In this document: positions 19,640 through 32,585 of the stretch, piece after piece
Layout: every line of letters begins with the position of its first letter
Position numbering within the stretch: the stretch's first letter is position 1
Assembly: GCF_024323335.1 (NCBI RefSeq)
Contig: NC_066581.1
Location: 434,700,136 to 434,764,135 of the forward strand
Origin: Lathyrus oleraceus
Taxonomy: Eukaryota; Streptophyta; Magnoliopsida; Fabales; Fabaceae
DNA length: 64,000 nt
Direction of reading: 5' to 3'
Notes under the pieces: generated by a model
What the model was told of the DNA's origin: nothing
Database searches by the model: none
Seen by the model: only the letters and a program-made list of their open reading frames with translations
Program-made: the position numbers and the translations under genes

Positions 19640-22320
19640 GGTATATGCAAATGGAAAAAAGAATGAAAAAACAGAATAGCTCGCTAAGTTGAAAACCCGA
19701 AAGGGCGACTTAGGCAAAAATGAGCATCTCGGTGGAAAACCCGCAAGGGTAATCCAGGCAAAAATCAGAGACTTGAAAAAAAGATATAATTGCATACCCG
19801 CTAGATTGAGTACCTCACCCTGGGGCAATCTAGGCAAAAATTAGGGATTTGGCAAGTAACTGCATCCTGACAAGACTTTCTGGTTCATCAGTCGCCATTT
19901 CGTCAGAAGATTCTCGATTCGTCGTCAACTGAAGCTTCGGATACATCGAGATTCAAACTGGTAGAGAAAGGATCATTATGTTCAATGTAGCCCTCTTCCA
20001 ATATATATCACTGATTTCAAATTTGTACAGATCTATGGAGTCTTGCCATTTGCAGACTACCATTCTATCAAATCAATTTGAGCTTTTTATCCAATTTATT
20101 TGCACTCTTATTTGTTTCAATTCAACAAATGTTTTGCATTGTTTTAAATTGATAAAATGTCATTGTTTTAAACAAATCAATTTTTCAAAATTTTTGTTTT
20201 AAACAAAGTGAACATTCACAAGATTGAAAGGATACTCAAGAATATCTCAGTGCTCTCCCGAGGGTGGCATGATTCCCAACAGGTAAGACATTGGTTCATA
20301 TTCCTGGTTTGGTGGTATCTTCTTTCTTCAGATCTTTGTTGGGGTTGTTCCTCAAGCAGAGTTGTTGTTGGGGTTGTTCCCCAGTACAGTCGCAAGTGAT
20401 GTGTTGTTGAAGATTTCGTTCTCTCCAACAGCAGTTTTCCCCCTAGCATGGGTGTTTTCTTGTGAAGTTTCGGCGGTTGATGGTTTGTCACCTTGGTGCC
20501 CCGTCACTTTCTCCAGTGGGTTGTATCCCCAGACTATATTTGTCTCCTCAGCACAGTCATGAGTATAGCTGATTGTTTGATACTCCCCTCGGAGTCGCGA
20601 GTAGAGCTGTTATTAGTATTCCCACCAGGTTTGCAAGTGGAGTTGTTACCGCTTTTCCCCATGCAGTGTGCCAACAGGATTTGTCTGTTTCCTCAGCACG
20701 ATCGTTTTCTTTTTGAAGACTCGGTAAGTCAGTGGTTTGATACCCGGTACTTTACCCTCTCCCCGGCGAAGTCGTCTGCGGAATTATTGCTATCTCTCCA
20801 TCAGAGTTATTCTCTCCAGCAGAGCAGGATTTATTTTCCTGAGCAGTTTTGATTTGGGTTGATATCCCAATGTGTTCAACCATCTTTTCCTCAGCACAGT
20901 CTGCAGAATGTTTGTTGCGGCAGTTTTTCCTGTTGAATACTCCTTCATCCCCAATACGGTCGGATGATGGCTCTAGCATCCAGTGAACGGATTAATTTCC
21001 TGACTATTTGTGATCCTCAGTAGAGTGGCTTGTATTGCAGAATCTACTTGTTGCGATCAGTTTGCTATGTGTATTCTCCCCAAGTGAAGTGGTTCGTTGC
21101 AGAATCTACTTGTTTGATCTGTCCTCCCTCGGTGGTTCATTCCCAAGAGAGTAGCCGACAGTTTTCCCCAATAGAGTTGCTTATGCAGTAAGATTCTATT
21201 TGGATGATATCATTCTCCCTCAGTGGGTTGTTCCCCAGTGGAGTTGTGTGGATTTGCTTCTACAGCAGTTCGTGCTTATGCAATGCACCTTTTGTTTCTC
21301 AGTTGACACTGGGATCCCCTGCAGATATACTTTGGGACCTCTCTTGTTCCCCTACAGATTTGTCTTGGTGGCTGTCTTGCCCGTTGTGACTTTCTGTACC
21401 CTGATTGGGTTGTTTCCTGATATTCTCTGATTCTCTGCTTCTTCAGCAGTACCTGCAGATCTTTGCTTTACAGCATATGGATCTCCGCAGATTGGCTCTC
21501 CAGCTGGTTTTTCCCTGGAAGTATAATACCGGACGTTTGTTCCTGAACCTGTTTGTGTTAGAATTGTCTGTTTTGTCAGCATTCATCAAACATAAATCGC
21601 GCATATTCATGCATATTCATAAACATTCAGATATTCATGATGCATTTCTTGCCATATATCTTTTGTTTGTCGTGTCTCCTGCTATGGTGATATAGATCTC
21701 TTTACAGATCTCCCCAAGCAGATGTCGGGTGTTACAAATCTCTCCATATAGAGTCAACCCCATAAGCAAAAGATATGTTGTCTTTCCTTTTGCAGTTCCC
21801 CACTGAGATATACCCTCGTGGATGACGGTTTCTCCCGTTCCCTCCCAACACATATATTGGGATGGATTTTCCTATTTGAGTTATATCCTCATTAGGACGT
21901 GTCTTTATTTAGTCTGTCTTTTCGGATTATTCCCGAATCGGCTATTTGTCAAATGTCTTGTACTTCCCAGTGGGTTGTTCCCCAGCGAATTTTTTTTTGG
22001 GCCTCTGCCTACAAACCAGCAGTTGTAAGTCCTATCTTTCCTGGCTTTCTTAACAGAATTTGTGGTTATACACCTTTTATTCTCCAGCCAGAGTTTTTGG
22101 TTTTCTACCTACCCGGTAGTTGTAAAATCCTATTTTTCTGCTCTTCAGCAGTTTGTGGTTTGTTATAAACCCTATTTTGGTTTCCCGTGCGGATTTGTGA
22201 TTTGTTCTATCCCCACGCGGAGTTGTTGGTCTTCTACCCCGTATTCGGTAGATGTAAACCCTAGTTTTGTGGTTATCTACATCTAAGTCTTTGATGTTGA
22301 TTTTTCCTTTGCTTGTATAA
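19640..22320 (+). other. Ogre E 3' UTR, first part, with loose sequence repeats
   Basis: This is noncoding. From 19681 to 19850 a unit of about 60 bases recurs about three times, marked by GAAAACCCG, AGGG and AGGCAAAAAT. From about 20300 to 22320 short blocks of the GTTGTTCCCCAGT / TTCCCCAGCAGAG / GGAGTTGT kind recur irregularly every 50-100 bases. No ORF shows homology. Ogre 3' UTRs are known to be hypervariable and repeat-bearing. Confidence 0.7.
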
Positions 22321-24090
22321 GTTGCTCATATCAGCACTTATATCCTCAGCAAGTCTTTTGTGGATAATTGCCGTATGCTAGCAATTTTATCCCCAGTGGG
22401 TCTTTTCACCGTATGCTAGTGATTTGTTCCCCGGATCATTGGTTGTTTACCAATGCATCCCCAGCTAGTCCTCTGTCGATAATTGACGGATGCTCGCAAT
22501 TTATCCTCAGCAGTTCGCCTTTCATTTACCCTTTCTGTTGGTAATGTCTGTTGCTCCTTTTGATTGGTCATCATTATATACCTAGTTTGGTGTCCCGATG
22601 CCTTTCTTTTCGGTTGATTTATCCTTTATTAACCCAGTAACCGGTTGTGGATAATCTTCCATGCGAGTATATTATTCACGGTCTGCCGGTAATGAATAAT
22701 ATATCTCATGCACTCTTCAGTCGAAGCCTTTTGTGTTTCCCCGGTCGAGTAAGATTCGTTATTTCCCTTTGCGGAGTCGAATATTTCTTTGTTGTCGGAT
22801 AATTGCCGGATGCTTGCAATTTATCCCTTTGAGTTGTCTTTCGTTTACCCGTATGCTTGGTATCGATTGTCTCTCTTTTTGGTTAGTCACCTATTATATA
22901 CCCAGTAACCGGTATCTCTGGTGTCTTTTCCTTGCGAGTGTATTATTCACGGTCTGCCGGTAATGAATAATATATCTCATGCGCTCTTTAGTTGGAGTCC
23001 TTTGTTGATTTTCCCCAACTGAGCAAGATTCGTATTCTTTGTAGAATCGAATATCCATCCTTTAACCAGTTTGTGTTTTGGATGATGAGTGTTTTGGAAG
23101 TGAAATCCAATTCACGTTTTCGGTAGATCACCTATTATATGCCCAGTAACCGGTATCCCTGGTGTTTCTTACCATGCGAGTTTATTATCTACGTTCTGAC
23201 GGTAATAGATAATACATCTCATGCGAGTATCTTATCCACGGTCTGCCGGTAATGGATATTATATCTCATGCACTCTTTGGGTTTGTGTCCCCATTTGAGT
23301 AAGATTCGTTTTCCCGTTGGGGATTCGAATGCCCATCCTGTAAGTCGATTTGCTTTTTCAAGCCCTCCTTTCGGATGATGAGTGTTTTGGAAGTGAAAAC
23401 CAATTCACGATTTCGGATTTTATCCTTAAACAACCCAGTAACCGGTTCAGGATAATCTTCCATGCGAGTGTATTATTCACGGTCTGCCGGTAATGAATAA
23501 TATGTCTCATGCGCTCTTTAGTTGGAATCCTTTGTTGATTTTCCCCAATTGAGCAAGATTCGTATTCTTTGTGGAATCGAATAGCCATCCTTTAACCAGT
23601 TTGCGTTTTGGATGATGAGTGTCTTGGAGCACACACCAATTCACGTTTTTTGACCATCCTTTAAACAAGTCTGCTGTTCTAGCTTTCTTTCGGATGATGA
23701 GTGTTTTGGAACACACACCAATTCACGCTTTTTTGTCCATCCTTTAAACAAGTCTGCTTTTCTAGCTTTCTTTCGGATGATGAGTGTCTTGGAACACAAA
23801 CCAATTCACGATTTCGGATTTTATCCATAAACAACCCAGTAACCGGTTCAGGATAATTTTCCTTTTGAGTATATTATTCACGGTCTGCCGGTAATGAATA
23901 ATATGTCTCGTTCACTCTTGAGTCGATCTTTTGATTGTTTTCCCCTCAGAGTAAGATTCATTTTCCTTGTGGAATTGAATATCCATCCTATAAACAAGTT
24001 TGCTTTCGCTCTCTTCAGGATGATGAGTGTTTTGGAACACACACCAATTCACGTCTTTGGTCGGTCACCTATTATATACCCAGTAACCGG
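22321..24090 (+). repeat. Ogre E 3' UTR, tandem structured repeats
   Basis: About 1.8 kb is made of related units of roughly 200-400 bases. Marker blocks are ACCCAGTAACCGGT, GGATAATTGC with GCAATTTATCC, GAATCGAATA/CCATCC and GGATGATGAGTGTTTTGGA, plus a 43-base hairpin. The hairpin is at 22665-22707, 22936-22978, 23178-23220, 23225-23267, 23466-23508 and 23867-23909. Each copy pairs GAG plus an 11-base arm plus CGG with CCG, a GTAA bulge, the 11-base partner and CTC, around a TCTG loop. Arm changes are mostly compensated. Such 3' UTR repeats have been proposed as a source of plant satellites. Confidence 0.85.
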
Positions 24091-24673
24091 TATCCTTGGT
24101 GTTCCCTCCTTTCTGCTCCCTATTATGACCTCGGTCCCCCTGTGGAGTCAGATTTTTCCTGAATTTGTTACCCGTATGTCCGGTAACACCCCATTTTCTT
24201 TGTTACTTTCCCTCAGTGGAACTTTCTTTTGCTTCTCTTCAGGAGTCAGCTTGTGTCTCTCCAATGGATTTATTTTCCTTTGGAATTCTTTTCCCCGGTG
24301 TGAGTCCTTCACTCCCCAGTGAGTTCTCCAGTCTGTTTTCTGTTATTTCCTAATCAGAGTCGTGTCTTGTTCACATTATGTCAGTTTTATCTTCCCCAGT
24401 TTGGAGTCGTGTCTTGTTCACGCATTTCTTTTTCTTTTATTACCCCCATAGAGTCTTGTTAGAGTCTCTGTTCCTGGTGAGTGTACTACTCCGATGGATC
24501 GTCTTTTCTTCTGTGTGAACCATGTTCCCCACAGAATTTGTGTTTTTTGCATACATACATCTGCATCATGAGGTCTCTTAGGGACCAAAATTTGTCTCAT
24601 TACTGTTATTTAAGTCCATTCTACCGCGTCGAGATGAAGATTTCTAAACTTCACTTCTCCGGCTAGAATGACC
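24091..24673 (+). other. Ogre E 3' UTR, last part
   Basis: Noncoding and pyrimidine-rich, with diverged pieces of the blocks to its left (CCCCAGT, GGAGTC, CTTGTTCACG). I see no ORF or structure that stands out. Confidence 0.5.
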
Positions 24674-24688
24674 TTAAATAGGGGCATC
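24674..24688 (+). other. Ogre E polypurine-like tract
   Basis: TTAAATAGGGGCATC sits directly before the 3' LTR start TGTAAGACCCC at 24689. The AGGGG core is the likely plus-strand primer; the trailing CATC makes it imperfect. Confidence 0.6.
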
Positions 24689-27600
24689 TGTAAGACCCCA
24701 ATTTTGGGCCCTAAGATCCCTCATGGCCCATATCATTCATATCATAACCTCAAGGATCAATGCATGCCTTTGTCCCCTCCTAGTGGGTAGATTGCCTTGT
24801 GGTTTGTTTCTTGATCACCAAGCATACTTTGCATTTGTATATCTTTGCTTTCCATATGTTTATTAACCAAAAAGTACAAAAATATTGTCAGTCTAACCTT
24901 GTTGCTTGCAGTTGAAGCAATCATCAGCAATTAGGTCAAAGTCAGTCATTGATCAGTCAAAGCAATGGATGGTGGCCATTCTTGCAGAATTTGGACACCA
25001 TGATCAATAATCAAGAGTTCAAACATCTTGAGACATCATTTGAAGTCAAGTTCTCAAAGATTTAGGGTTTGGAACTCATCAGAAGTGCATCAATCATTCA
25101 AAACCCTAGAAAAGTCAACAGAAAGTCAAACTTGGTCAACAGTTGATTTAATCAGTGATTTGATGGATAGAATTGATTTGAAGGAGCTCATTCATGCTTG
25201 TATAAGCCTCATCTATCATGTCCAACCTCATCATGGAGGAAAATCAAGTCAAATCAGAAATTTTCCAGAAATAGAAAGTGGACCTGTAATTTCAGCTGCC
25301 AAAAATGGAAACTTCTTGATCCTCAACTTACATCATGATACAAGCTTCAAATGAATTTTTGCCCAACATGAAAGTTGAAGATCTTGTCTTCCCATTTTCA
25401 AAAAGTCCAAGAACATCAAAATCCCATGTGTGGTTGTCAAGATATGATCAAATCATTTTCACCAAATTTTGAACTTCAACAAGCCATATCTCTCAAACCA
25501 TAAGGCCAAATTTGGTGGGGTTTTTTCCTACAAACCACATTTTTCATCCTCTTTCCAAAAATATAAATTTCATGACCTAAAACCTTGCCAATCAAAATGG
25601 CATTTTTGGACCTTTTGCATTTAAATTCAAAGTTTGACCAAACTTTGACTTTTTGAGTTTTTGATTTTTTCTTGATTTGGTCAATTGGGAAATGTTCCAT
25701 GTCATATTTGTGACGTGTTCCAATTCCAAAACCATGTCCATACCATCATTCCATCATCATTTTGAATCAAAATGCACATTTGGCAATATTGCAAATAGAG
25801 GTACAAAAAGAGTAAAACCAGTACAGCATGCTGCAGCAAATCCCAAACAGCAAACATACAGTCTATTTGCAGCATGCTCAGGCCCAAATTTGTGCAGACA
25901 AACACACCTCCTTTTCACTTGTTCCTCAATTAGCAAAAATGCAAATCACTCCACCAAGACTAAACCAGTTTAGCATTTGATTAGTAGAGATAAAACAGAC
26001 AATATAAGCTGCATTTTCTGACATTTGTGAAACCCTAGACAGCAGCCACCACACAGAAAACACATATCCTCTCCTTCTTGCAATTTTGCAGATTGAGATT
26101 TTCAGAGCAAAACAACAAAAACCCTCGAGCCATTGCTTGTTCACTCCATCACCTGGACCATCTTTGGAAGTATTTCTCCTCATCAAACCTCCACTGTATT
26201 GTATTTTCTGACTCTGTTTTCTTCAAGCCTCAATAATGGTGAAATCAGGATTGGGAAGTTTCAAGCAAGTTTGAGCTGAAATTCTTCAAGGCTCCTTCAT
26301 TTCCAAGCATAGTAAACTGCTGTTGGAGCTTGCATCACTCAAAACACAGCTGCTGCTCGATTTTCTTCACAGCCAAGTAAGGATTCGACCACAATAATTT
26401 GCTATGCTGTGCCATGTTTATGATAGTTTATTGTATGCTGTTTCTAATGAATGTTAGCTTGCTCAAAATGATCAACCATGCTGTGAGAAATAGGGATTTC
26501 GTTTTTATGCTTGAATGTGTTTTTTCATCAATTTGTTATGTTGCTGTGGATTTCATTGAAAACCATCACTAGATTATGTATGTATGTTACATGGTGATTT
26601 TATTGGTGTGCTTGTTTGGTCATTCTGGGCATTTCGAATTTTTGGCTTGTTGAAGGTGATGAATGTATGTGGCTGTTGTTCAAGCTTTTGCCCTGTTCAG
26701 AATTTCTTTATGATTTTGTTTGGTCTGTTGCTAATATGCTGTATGCTGTTGTTTAGCTGCCATGAGGATTGCCATGACAGAATTTTAATTGATGATGATT
26801 TTAATGAGCATGCCCAGGAATTTGGTCTGAATGTGTATTGGTTTGTTGCATCATTGCCATGATTAGTTGTTGCTATTCATCTGTTGTTGTTTCTGGTTGA
26901 TTGGTCAAGCTGAATGATGAGCCTTTGCTTTTGTTTGTTTTGTTTTGGATCGATACCATGAAGTTGAATAATTGCCTGGCTGTTAAATCCTAATGCTGTG
27001 TGTAAATTCCCAGAACTTGAATTGCAATTTGTTGATGTTGTTTGCATTGCCAAAACCCTAAATTGCATGAGCTGCCAAGAAAATCTCAGGAATATGCCCT
27101 GCTATTGTTTATGATAAAACATGAAGATGAAATTGATGCTGCTACAACCAAACCATGCCCATAACTTTTCCTGCTTGTGTTTGCCTTGTTGTTCATGTCA
27201 TGATTAACATTGTTACCACCTTAATGCTGCATGAACATTGGCTGTTGTTTGTTTTGTTTGATAACATGATGATGATGAGCAAATGCTGTTGCTGCCCCAA
27301 ACTTATGAGCTGCCCAGAATTTCCCATGAACATGCTTGTTAGTTGTTGGTTTGCTGGAATTTCAATTGATAATGATGTTGGTGAACCAAATGCTAAACCT
27401 ATGCTAATTGAACCATGCTGCTATGCTAAAACCCTACTGTTATGATGAATGTTGCTACTGCTGTTATGATGCTTTGCTGATTGTTTAAACATGACCATGA
27501 CCAGAATTTCCTATGGTTAATGATTGTTTTGTTGTGGTTATTGTTACATGAGGATAGTTTGGCATGATTATTGTGTGATTGTTTATTGTGGATGCTGTTG

Positions 27601-30600
27601 TTCATGATGAGCACATTATAATGAACCCTAAGGCTGCCCATGAAAACACATGTTTTGTTGCTATATCCTGTTGGTTGCTTGTTTTTGTTTATGATGATAA
27701 CATGATAATGATGTTTGTTGCTGCTGTTATTTAAACCAATTACCTTGTCCATAATTATACCATGCTGTTGTTTATTTGGTTTGGTTGATAGATAATGATG
27801 AATGCTGTCTGCTTGCTGAATGCCATGGTGTTGTTTGGTTGATGTTCGAATGTTGAAATGCTATGCTGTTGTGTATGAATCATAAACTTGCTTGTAAAAT
27901 CCACATGTTGGTGTTTGTTATGATTGATCTAGTTTGGGTGCTGTTTGTTGATTGCTGTTAATGAACATGAGAAGAATGCCTTTACCATGCTGTTTGTGAG
28001 TTTTTGTTGGGTTTCAGTTTGAATTGATTGCATGAAGTCACACGATACCATGCTGCTAAAGTCCTGCTGCAGTTTTGAAATATGAATGTATGCTGTTGTT
28101 TGGCTGCAGTAGGAACATTCTCATTGCCATGTTATTGTTGGTCGAATTTCTGTACTGCTATTGTTGCCTGCTAGTGTTGTTTGTGTTTGTTGATATGCTG
28201 TTGGTCAATGCTGTAAATTAATGATGAACTTGATACCATGACCATTGTTGTTTTGAACCTTATAACATATGTCCTGAAAATCCATGAGACCATGTGGTAT
28301 GCTGTTGAGCGCCTGCTGCTACACATTGCCAAAAGCCATGCTGCTACAATCCTGTTGATGTCTTGAACTCGCCATGAAAAAATCCATTTGATTGTGTTAT
28401 ATGCTGTTGCTTGCTATTGTTTTGATGAACATGATGATGATGGATATGCCAATGTTGCTGTTTCGAAGCTTACCATGTCCAGAATTTTTCTCATGATTTC
28501 GTTGTTGCTGTGTTCACGTGCTGCCGATTTAATAAATGATGATGAATGCTGTTGTATGCTAGTCAAGTTTTTGTGTTGCTGTTGATCACCATTGCCATGT
28601 TAGTTGTTGGTTTGTTCGGATTTCAATCGATGTTGAGCTTGGGGATGATGCTTGAATGCTATGCTGATTGTGTGTTTGTTGATTGATTCTGTTTGGATGT
28701 TGACTGAACATGAGTTTGAAGTTGCCATTGCATATGCTGTTAAACCCTAGGGTTTTAGAACCCAGCTTTTGAGCTTTTGACCGTGTCCACTGTTCCATTG
28801 GATTTGGACCAATGGAAACATTTCCTGGTCGCCCCCCAAAACACACCGTTTTGATTAATGAAGAGATATTTGCAAAAATGCCATCGTTGACTTTGGTTTG
28901 ACCCTATATGCCATGCTTCTTGTTCTTGTTTGCATCCAAATATCATCCAACTTCCACAATTTATTTCTCCTTCACATTTCATTCAAAAATTATGAAATTT
29001 TTTACACATGTTCACAAATGAGTCTAGAATTTTATTGTGAATTTTAATTAATTTTTCAGTGGCTGGATTTTTATTGATAATTATTTTCTTCACATGTGTG
29101 CATAAATGATACATTGTGCCATTTCAATTGTGAAATTCTCATGTTGCATCCAATGCCTTTAAAATTTTTTGTGGTGAAACTAGACACATTGACCTTCATT
29201 TCCATATAAACTTTGTGCATTTCCCATTTGTGGTTTGTGAGCTTTGAAGTTTTGAAGTTATGTGTTACATTTGGTGCTATACCATGATCATGCATTTTCC
29301 CAATTTTTGTTCACATGCTTCCTCTTATCCAAATCACTTGAAATTTTGCATGAATGATCCTTCACATGTCTAGTTTGTGTATGAATTTTCTTGGAATTAA
29401 TCTTGCTGTTTTCCATTTGATTGAGAATTTTATTCCATACTTGGTCATTTGTTGACTTTTTGTGCTATGCATTGCCAAATCTTTTGTGAAATTCTCAAAT
29501 CTTATTGTATGATCATGAAATTTCATATGTGATAACTAGACATCTCAAGATTTGCATTGGTGTTAATCTCATTCATTTCTCTTCTGTTTTCAAATTGATA
29601 TGATTTTTTGAAGTTGACCTATGCTTGTTGACTTTCACCATGCTTACTTGAATTTGGTTTGCCTTCATGATTTTATTTGACTGCCTTCCTCTCATCCAAA
29701 TGCCTTGAAATTTGACATGCTTGCCATGTTAGATGTTAGGATTGAGTGTGATTTATCTCATGATTTTTGAAAATGTTTGAGTTGACTTTTGAATGAAGTC
29801 TTTGCTGTTGACTTTTGTATACTTCTCTTGCCATGCTTTGCATCCTTTTGCATATGAAATGCCCATGATACATGATTTGGTTATGAATCCAATTGAGAAT
29901 GCTTCTTGAATGTTTAAACTTGGTTTGGGTTGACTTCTTCCTTGCTGCCTTGACTTTTTCTTTCATCTTTGACCCTAGGCTAGTCCTAGTGGTCTTCTAA
30001 GCTCATGTTGAGTTCATCTGTTTCAGGTTGAGCACCAATGCCCCAAAGACCTTTCAATTTTGATTGAGTTGGTTTGTTTATCATGTGCTAACACTTGTTT
30101 TGTAGGTGACTCATATGCTTGAGTCTTTGTGCCTTGCACAATTGGTCCCTCTGTGGTTGACTATTGGTTCATTATCTTTTGATTTTGACTGTTGACTTGT
30201 TTACTAATGAGTTTGACTTTTTCAGGTACTTTAGTTGCCTAAGTTCTTTGAACTTGATTGCTTGCTTTGCTTTATAGCATTTGCTTTGAGGTATAATTAC
30301 TTCTTCTTCATGTAGTCTGGAGACCCGGTCTGTTATTTGACCGGGCAAACTGTCTGAAGTCCTCCTTAAGAGGCAATGCCTGTGTGTGTTTAATTTTGTC
30401 CTAAGCAGGAAAAGTCCTTCAAGTAAGGCAATTGGTGGAAGGTAGGGATAAGCAATCTATCCCCCACTATTCAGTGTGTCCTCTCTTTGCTCCCATTACA
30501 TGGTTGAAGCAATGAGATAAATACCCAAGATCTGATCGAGTCAATAATGTGGAGAGAGTTCCTACTTTCTGAACTCCCACACTTTCTTGGATGCTCTCTC

Positions 30601-32585
30601 TGATATGAGATTGAAGCAATGAGGCACACCCCTCATTTCCTTTTCATCTGCTTCACCTGAGTCCCTCAATGGCCAGGTTAAGAGCGACACTTACCTATTA
30701 CAGTGGGCTGTTAAAGTCAAACCCTCTTGTGTGAGCCCCCATTGTTTGGCTATAGAGTGTGCTGCTTGATATTCATTGCTTGATTGATTGCTTCATGTGC
30801 ACTTGTTTGCCTGTATGCTATGCATTTATCATCATCATCAATTGCCATTAATGCATGATCATCTCATTTGCTTTTTGTGATGCTATCATTGTTGTTTGCC
30901 CATGGAGGACAATTGTAAGTCCATTGCTTTGGCATTTGCTCCTGTGATATGGAAGGATAGAGTGTAAGACCTCATTGGTCACTCATATCTTCTGTTATCT
31001 GTTTGTATGTGAGGATACAGTTATAAGTCCCTGTAAGTTGGCATCTGTTATCCTGTGATCATAATTTGATCTGTTTGGTTTGTATGTGAGGTTGCAGTTA
31101 TAAGTCCCTGTAAGTTGGCATCTGCTTTCCTGTGATCATAGTTCGTTTATCTGTTTGTATGAGAGGTTGCAATTATAAGTCCCTGTAAGTTGGCATTTGC
31201 ATTCCTATGATCATTTGTTGCTTTTGTTCTCGTATGTGAGGATCCACTGTAAGTCCCTGTAACGTGGCATTGGTATTCCTATGAGCATATTTGTGGAGTT
31301 AACCTAAGTCCAGACAGATTGGCAGTTGACTTTCCATATTTTCATTCTTTGTTTTCTTTTGAGGAGATTAGTGTAAGTCCATCGAGTGGCATCTGATATC
31401 CATTTCTGTTTTAGGAGACTGGTGTAAATCCATCTATTGGTATCCGGTATCCGCTTTTATTTCTTTGCCTGTGGAGATTAGTGTAAGACCATTGAGTGGC
31501 TTCTGATATCCCGTTTTGTTTTAGGAGATTGGTATAAGACCATTGATTGGCATCCGATATCCGCTTTTGCTTGCTTTGCTTTGTTTGTTTATTATTAATT
31601 GCTATTCCAAAGGACACACTTGAATCATCTGCTATATGATTTCAAGAAGTGAACCTTCTAAGAAGTTTTACTATCCACCTTCATCCATTCATCATCCATT
31701 ATGTCCTAAACCTTTTCACATTTTATCTTTTAAACTTGACATAAGTGTTGTGCAAACATTTTCATGTTTTCTAACTAAAAACCTGGACTCAAGTCCTTGA
31801 CCTTTTTTCCAAACTCCATTTCATAATACTTATTTGAATTGATCTTAATCATACCTTGACTCCATTTTCATAATCATAATCAGTAACTCCACTCATTCAC
31901 TTGTTTTGGCTTTGTCCATTAATCTTTTCATACATGAGCTATAGGTTTGATTTATCTTAGTGGTTGATGTTAATCTCACCTTCTGTCTTTAGTGATTGAA
32001 TTGTAAGCCTTCCTTGCCTATTATAGGGTTAACCCCTCCCTGGCAAGTTGAAGCTGTTCTCACATGGTGGACGTTGTTGTTTGTATAAGGTTGAGTTTTC
32101 TCCCGTGGATAACGTAAGACCTAGGGTTTGTGTTTAAAATTGAACCTAACCCACTTTTGGAAATCTTTTAGCCGAACTACGGCGTTCTGATCCTTACCTT
32201 TGATGGAAGGTACGTAGGCAACGGGTTCATCCGTTCGAACCCAATAATAAAAAAAATGTATATTCTTTTCTCATCATCCCAATCATGTTTGCACAATCTT
32301 TATGTCATAACAAATAACAATTTAATACAACAAGTGTGAAAAGGGTTCCCTAGGAGTACCTAGGACGTAGTGGGTGCCTAACACCTTCCCATTGCGTAAT
32401 TTACCCCTTACCCAGACTCTCTGATCTTTTTATTAGTTTTCTACGTGTAAAACTTCTTAGGCTTTTGTTCGCTTTTTAGCCAATCCTTTGGATAAATAAA
32501 AGTGCGGTGGCGACTCGAAATTTCAACGTATCTCCTAGCTTATGATTTAATCGATAGATCATATAGCGACGAATACACCGTCACA
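24689..32585 (+). repeat. Ogre E 3' LTR (7,897 bp)
   Basis: This matches the 5' LTR (1913-9808) over its whole length. By eye there are three substitutions and one 1-base insertion (an extra A near 25731). It carries the same inner arrays at an offset of 22,777. It ends GTCACA, followed by GAAGC, the imperfect right copy of the target site. Confidence 0.95.

Larger units (their letters stand above)
1913..32585 (+). mobile_element. Element E: complete giant Ogre LTR retrotransposon (Ty3/gypsy, Tat lineage)
   Basis: The element is 30,673 bases. The order is LTR (1913-9808), tRNA-Arg-type primer site, leader, ORF1, gag-pro, intron, pol (RT, RNase H, second RNase H, integrase), long repeat-bearing 3' UTR, polypurine-like tract and LTR (24689-32585). 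This is the order described for Ogre elements of legumes. All coding parts are open. The target bases are CAAGC on the left (1908-1912) and GAAGC on the right (32586-32590), one mismatch in five. The host sequence is the 5' LTR of element B. Near-identical LTRs and open frames suggest a recent, possibly still autonomous insertion. Transcription or mobility cannot be judged from sequence. Confidence 0.93.
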
